DNA from: Actinomycetes bacterium
GTDB taxonomy: Bacteria; Actinomycetota; Actinomycetes; Propionibacteriales; Nocardioidaceae
Reading direction: 5' to 3'
Assembly: GCA_029779385.1 (NCBI GenBank)
Contig: JAKPAQ010000470.1
Span: 1 to 7,605 of the forward strand
Length of the DNA: 7,605 bases
Within the stretch, counting starts at the first letter, position 1; the number at the start of each line of letters is the position of its first letter. Below the pieces are notes generated by a model, which saw only the letters and a list, made by a program, of their open reading frames with translations, searched no databases and had not been told where the DNA came from. Of this stretch, positions 6,508-7,605 are shown in pieces. The position numbers and the translations under genes were made by a program.

Positions 6508-7319
6508 TGGAGCCAAGTTCGCTGAAAAACGCCCGCCAGTTCGTCGATGCGCTCGTCGGACAGGTCAGTTTCTCCGCGAGTTAAAAAATCGCGACGATAT
6601 TCGACGTGGACGGCATCGAAGTCGGGGAACTGCCTAGCCGTCGAGACTATTTCGCGCCCGCCGACTCTAGGACTGTTCAAAGTTACGTCGTCGTGGCTGC
6701 TGACGCGAAACGCGGTGCGGTGCGAATCAGCCAACAGCCGCAACCGCTCTGGATCCATCGTTACCTCGACTTCGCCCGGCCGCAGGTTGCCGGCCGAATC
6801 GCCCCTATTCGCCAAAGAGAGGATGCCTGGTGCACCTCGAAAGTCGCTGGTGTCGTGAACCGACATTGTGGCAATTGTCCCGGGAACTGAACCGGCAGTC
6901 TGTCGTGACAAGGCCCCCAAGAGTTCCAGGCGGTGCCGTTCGTAGCGGGCAGCACCGTTGGCGTTCACGGCCGCCAAAGCCTTGGCACGTTCTTGAATTT
7001 CGTCGTCCGATTTGAGTTCGCGAAAGATGCCAGCGACGGCGTTTGGTTCAGATACGAACCACGGTTGAGGGTTTTGAATGAAAATTACCGACGGGTCCGT
7101 TTCGGCCCATCGGCGAACGACAGCGGCGATCAAGTGGTCGGCGTTGGCCGCGACTAACTCGTCAACGACGTCGAGGTTCAACCACGGCCGCAGTTCAGTT
7201 GGAATCTCGGTGCTGCCGTGGGGACTGGAGATCAGCAGATCGGCAACCGCGAGGGCGTCGTCAAGTGACCGACTTGCTCGGTCGGTCCAAAAAATCATCC
7301 CTGTTGTTTCTGCCCCCAT
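6471..7319 (-). CDS. N-formylglutamate amidohydrolase-family protein
   Basis: A 282-residue protein of the N-formylglutamate amidohydrolase (FGase) family. Such zinc-dependent hydrolases cleave formamide bonds, classically N-formylglutamate to formate and glutamate in histidine breakdown. Family-like blocks, numbered from ATG 7319, are S-S-P-H-G-S with H34, M-S-V-H-D-T-S with H155/D156, L-A-N-R-G-D (169-174), N-S-P-R-V-G-G-R-E-I (205-214) and V-H-V-E-Y-R-R with E240. These match the order of the FGase blocks S-P-H-(A/S)-G, D-x-H-S, G-D-R, N-x-P-Y-x-G-G and Q-I-E-I-N-R. The segment I-F-I-Q-N-P-Q-P-W-F (79-88) stands where many members have V-x-D-x-N-R, so this is a diverged branch and its substrate is uncertain. 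No hut genes adjoin. Start: no ribosome site precedes ATG 7361, 7319 or 7298. I prefer 7319 because TACATT lies exactly 6 bases upstream (leaderless pattern) and the 14 residues from 7361 look unlike the domain. The frame is closed upstream of 7361 by TGA. Confidence 0.8.
   Translation of the reverse strand: MGAETTGMIFWTDRASRSLDDALAVADLLISSPHGSTEIPTELRPWLNLDVVDELVAANADHLIAAVVRRWAETDPSVIFIQNPQPWFVSEPNAVAGIFRELKSDDEIQERAKALAAVNANGAARYERHRLELLGALSRQTAGSVPGTIATMSVHDTSDFRGAPGILSLANRGDSAGNLRPGEVEVTMDPERLRLLADSHRTAFRVSSHDDVTLNSPRVGGREIVSTARQFPDFDAVHVEYRRDFLTRGETDLSDERIDELAGVFQRTWLHYRASGVNTARS
6491..6512. terminator. Candidate bidirectional terminator hairpin between converging genes
   Basis: CTCCACTA (6491-6498) and TAGTGGAG (6505-6512) form a perfect 8-bp stem around a 6-base loop GCGCGG. 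The thioesterase stop TAG (6505-6507) is the first triplet of the right arm. The hairpin also lies inside the last codons of the minus-strand gene, so it could act on both transcripts. Neither side has a T tract, so it would be of the stem-only kind reported in actinobacteria; function is inferred. Confidence 0.5.
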
Positions 7320-7325
7320 AGGTAA

Positions 7326-7331
7326 AATGTA
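7326..7331 (-). promoter_or_regulatory. -10-like hexamer for a leaderless FGase-family transcript
   Basis: On the minus strand TACATT (TANNNT pattern) is followed by 6 bases and then ATG 7319. In actinobacteria this spacing places the transcription start on the start codon. No convincing -35 element is seen 16-18 bases upstream. The alternative ATG at 7361 would leave this hexamer inside the gene. Confidence 0.4.
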
Positions 7332-7375
7332 ACGCAGAACACAACCCACCGACGAGCGCATTTTTCACGGAGTTG

Positions 7376-7389
7376 AACCCCCGGGGGTT
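7376..7389. repeat. 14-bp perfect palindrome upstream of cydA
   Basis: AACCCCC (7376-7382) is followed directly by its exact reverse complement GGGGGTT (7383-7389), with no spacer. It abuts the -10-like hexamer of cydA (7390-7395), so a dimeric protein bound here would overlap the cydA promoter. It does not match the Rex operator consensus that I know for actinobacterial cydA control. It may be an operator for another regulator or a chance GC palindrome. Confidence 0.4.
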
Positions 7390-7395
7390 TAGCCT
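7390..7395 (+). promoter_or_regulatory. -10-like hexamer for a leaderless cydA transcript
   Basis: TAGCCT (TANNNT pattern) lies exactly 6 bases before GTG 7402. Its first triplet TAG is also in frame with cydA, so no longer reading frame is possible. The AAGG touching the start codon has no spacer and cannot serve as a normal ribosome site, which favours a leaderless mRNA. A good -35 at normal spacing is not visible. Confidence 0.45.
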
Positions 7396-7401
7396 GCAAG
7401 G

Positions 7402-7605
7402 GTGGATTCCGCACTAGAACTCGCCCGTTGGCAATTCGGCATTACGACCGTCTATCACTACCTGTTCGTACCAATCACGATCAGCATGTCGTTCCTAGTA
7501 GCGATCATGCAGACGTTCTGGTGGCGAACCGGAGATGAAAAGTGGCTTCGGCTCACTCGCTTCTTTGGCAAACTCTTCCTGATCAACTTCGCCATGGGCG
7601 TGGTT
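7402..7605 (+). CDS. cydA: Cytochrome bd oxidase subunit I, N-terminal part (3' end outside window)
   Basis: The first 68 codons of CydA, the haem-bearing subunit of the membrane quinol oxidase that reduces O2 to water with high oxygen affinity. The protein opens A-R-W-Q-F-G-I-T-T-V-Y-H-Y-L-F-V-P, matching the family's first helix. H19 falls at the same position as His19 of E. coli CydA, an axial haem ligand of the high-spin haem pair. A hydrophobic first membrane helix (about 14-38) is followed by the polar loop W-R-T-G-D-E-K and then F-F-G-K-L-F-L-I-N-F-A-M-G-V, the start of helix 2. GTG 7402 is forced as the start: an in-frame TAG lies at 7390-7392 and no other start codon lies between. 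cydB, and in many actinobacteria cydC/cydD, would be expected downstream, beyond the window. Transcription is divergent from the FGase-family gene. Confidence 0.96.
   Translation, partial: MDSALELARWQFGITTVYHYLFVPITISMSFLVAIMQTFWWRTGDEKWLRLTRFFGKLFLINFAMGVV

Noticed and set aside
6547..7015. Several plus-strand frames of about 60-100 codons opposite the FGase-family gene
   Set aside because: None has a ribosome site or family motifs, while the minus-strand reading shows the ordered FGase blocks.
7364..7377. TTCA-N6-TGAA inverted repeat upstream of cydA as a possible Rex or Fnr/Crp-type site
   Set aside because: Only 4 bp per arm and no match to the longer consensus of those operators; short enough to occur by chance.

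Overview
The window comes from a moderately GC-rich bacterium, most likely an actinomycete (Actinomycetota). The grounds are the family-level sequences: a glyS-type dimeric glycyl-tRNA synthetase, an actinobacterial-style DusB, an SMC with a V-G-Q-G-Q-L-D segment and a hinge ending in G-G-S-x-S-A-P-S-L-I-E-V, and a CydA starting M-D-S-A-L-E-L-A-R-W-Q-F-G. GTG starts, tight overlaps and few Shine-Dalgarno sites also fit. I cannot place it at genus level. No insertion sequence, phage gene, tRNA, rRNA or CRISPR array is visible, and coding is almost continuous.

Layout. (1) 1-2271, plus strand: the 3' end of glyS, a small secreted lipoprotein overlapping glyS by 1 base, and a DusB-type tRNA-dihydrouridine synthase overlapping the lipoprotein gene by 13 bases. 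This looks like one transcription unit of tRNA charging and modification with a lipoprotein wedged inside. (2) 2272-2373: a 102-base gap with a candidate extended -10 promoter, a 6-bp hairpin and a ribosome binding site. (3) 2374-6507, plus strand: a 55-residue protein with a perfect short heptad repeat, a full-length smc, and a hotdog-fold acyl-CoA thioesterase coupled to smc by a 4-base GTGA overlap. (4) 6471-7319 (or 7361), minus strand: a diverged N-formylglutamate amidohydrolase-family protein. Its 3' end overlaps the thioesterase tail-to-tail by 37 bases, and a perfect 8-bp inverted repeat sits on the junction. (5) 7320-7401: a compact divergent control region with a 14-bp perfect palindrome and two -10-like TANNNT hexamers, each exactly 6 bases before a start codon, which suggests leaderless transcripts. 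(6) 7402-7605, plus strand: the first 68 codons of cydA, the cytochrome bd oxidase large subunit.

Functionally this is mostly core housekeeping: translation, tRNA modification, chromosome organisation and the entry to a respiratory operon. I found no clearly new multi-gene system. The points most worth a second look are the heptad micro-protein just before smc, the inverted repeat shared by two converging genes, the mirrored leaderless promoters with a palindrome at cydA, and the unidentified lipoprotein locked between glyS and dusB.
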